Below, one piece after another: positions 5,616-5,654 of a DNA stretch of 5,654 nt. The notes beneath the pieces were generated by a model that was given only the letters and a program-made list of their open reading frames with translations, searched no databases and was not told where the DNA came from. The position numbers and the translations under genes are program-made. Origin of the DNA: Deferribacteres bacterium JdFR-76 (lineage in GTDB: Bacteria > Zhuqueibacterota > JdFR-76); contig MTOL01000183.1 in NCBI GenBank assembly GCA_002011685.1, positions 1 to 5,654 on the forward strand. Reading direction: 5' to 3'. Each line of letters starts with the position of its first letter. Positions within the stretch are counted from its first letter, which is position 1.

Positions 5616-5654
5616 AAAAACAGGAGTTCGCCCCAGCAGGGCTGTTTCGCACCT

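Overview
The window (5,654 bases) holds four protein-coding genes and no RNA gene, CRISPR array or mobile element that I can support. The organism is probably a bacterium of the Bacillota (Bacillales-like). This rests on purine-rich ribosome binding sites, use of a TTG start, a LytTR response regulator and a YdjM-type membrane hydrolase. It is inferred from gene style, not from any marker gene, and is only moderately supported.

Left part, + strand: after about 210 bases without a convincing gene comes a 297-codon protein with an HD-GYP fold (214-1107). The histidine of its HD pair is replaced by methionine and the GYP loop is missing, so it looks like a pseudo-phosphodiesterase. A 148-base gap follows. 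It carries three TTCAA direct repeats spaced exactly 10 bases apart, an overlapping bulged inverted repeat and a plausible promoter, then a LytTR-family response regulator (1256-2011) with no histidine kinase next to it. After another 234-base gap comes a TTG-initiated integral-membrane protein of the YdjM/DUF457 metal-dependent hydrolase family (2246-2788).

Right part, - strand: a large alpha-mannosidase-like GH38 protein converges on the three + strand genes. Its annotated reading frame stops at a TAA at 3167-3169. The same frame then continues for 60 more codons that read as the normal C-terminal end of such a protein, and stops at 2984-2986. The gene is therefore either broken by a nonsense mutation, subject to readthrough, or affected by a sequencing error. 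Its 5' end is also uncertain, because the frame stays open to the window edge upstream of the proposed ATG.

How the genes work together: the HD-GYP-like protein and the LytTR regulator could belong to one signalling module (cyclic-di-nucleotide sensing and transcription control), but only adjacency supports this. The membrane hydrolase and the GH38 protein have no evident functional link to them. A GC-rich hairpin at 2793-2823 sits in the convergent gap and is best oriented to end the GH38 transcript. I see no clear new multi-gene system; the most notable signals are the interrupted GH38 gene, the degenerate HD-GYP domain and the phased repeats before the LytTR gene.
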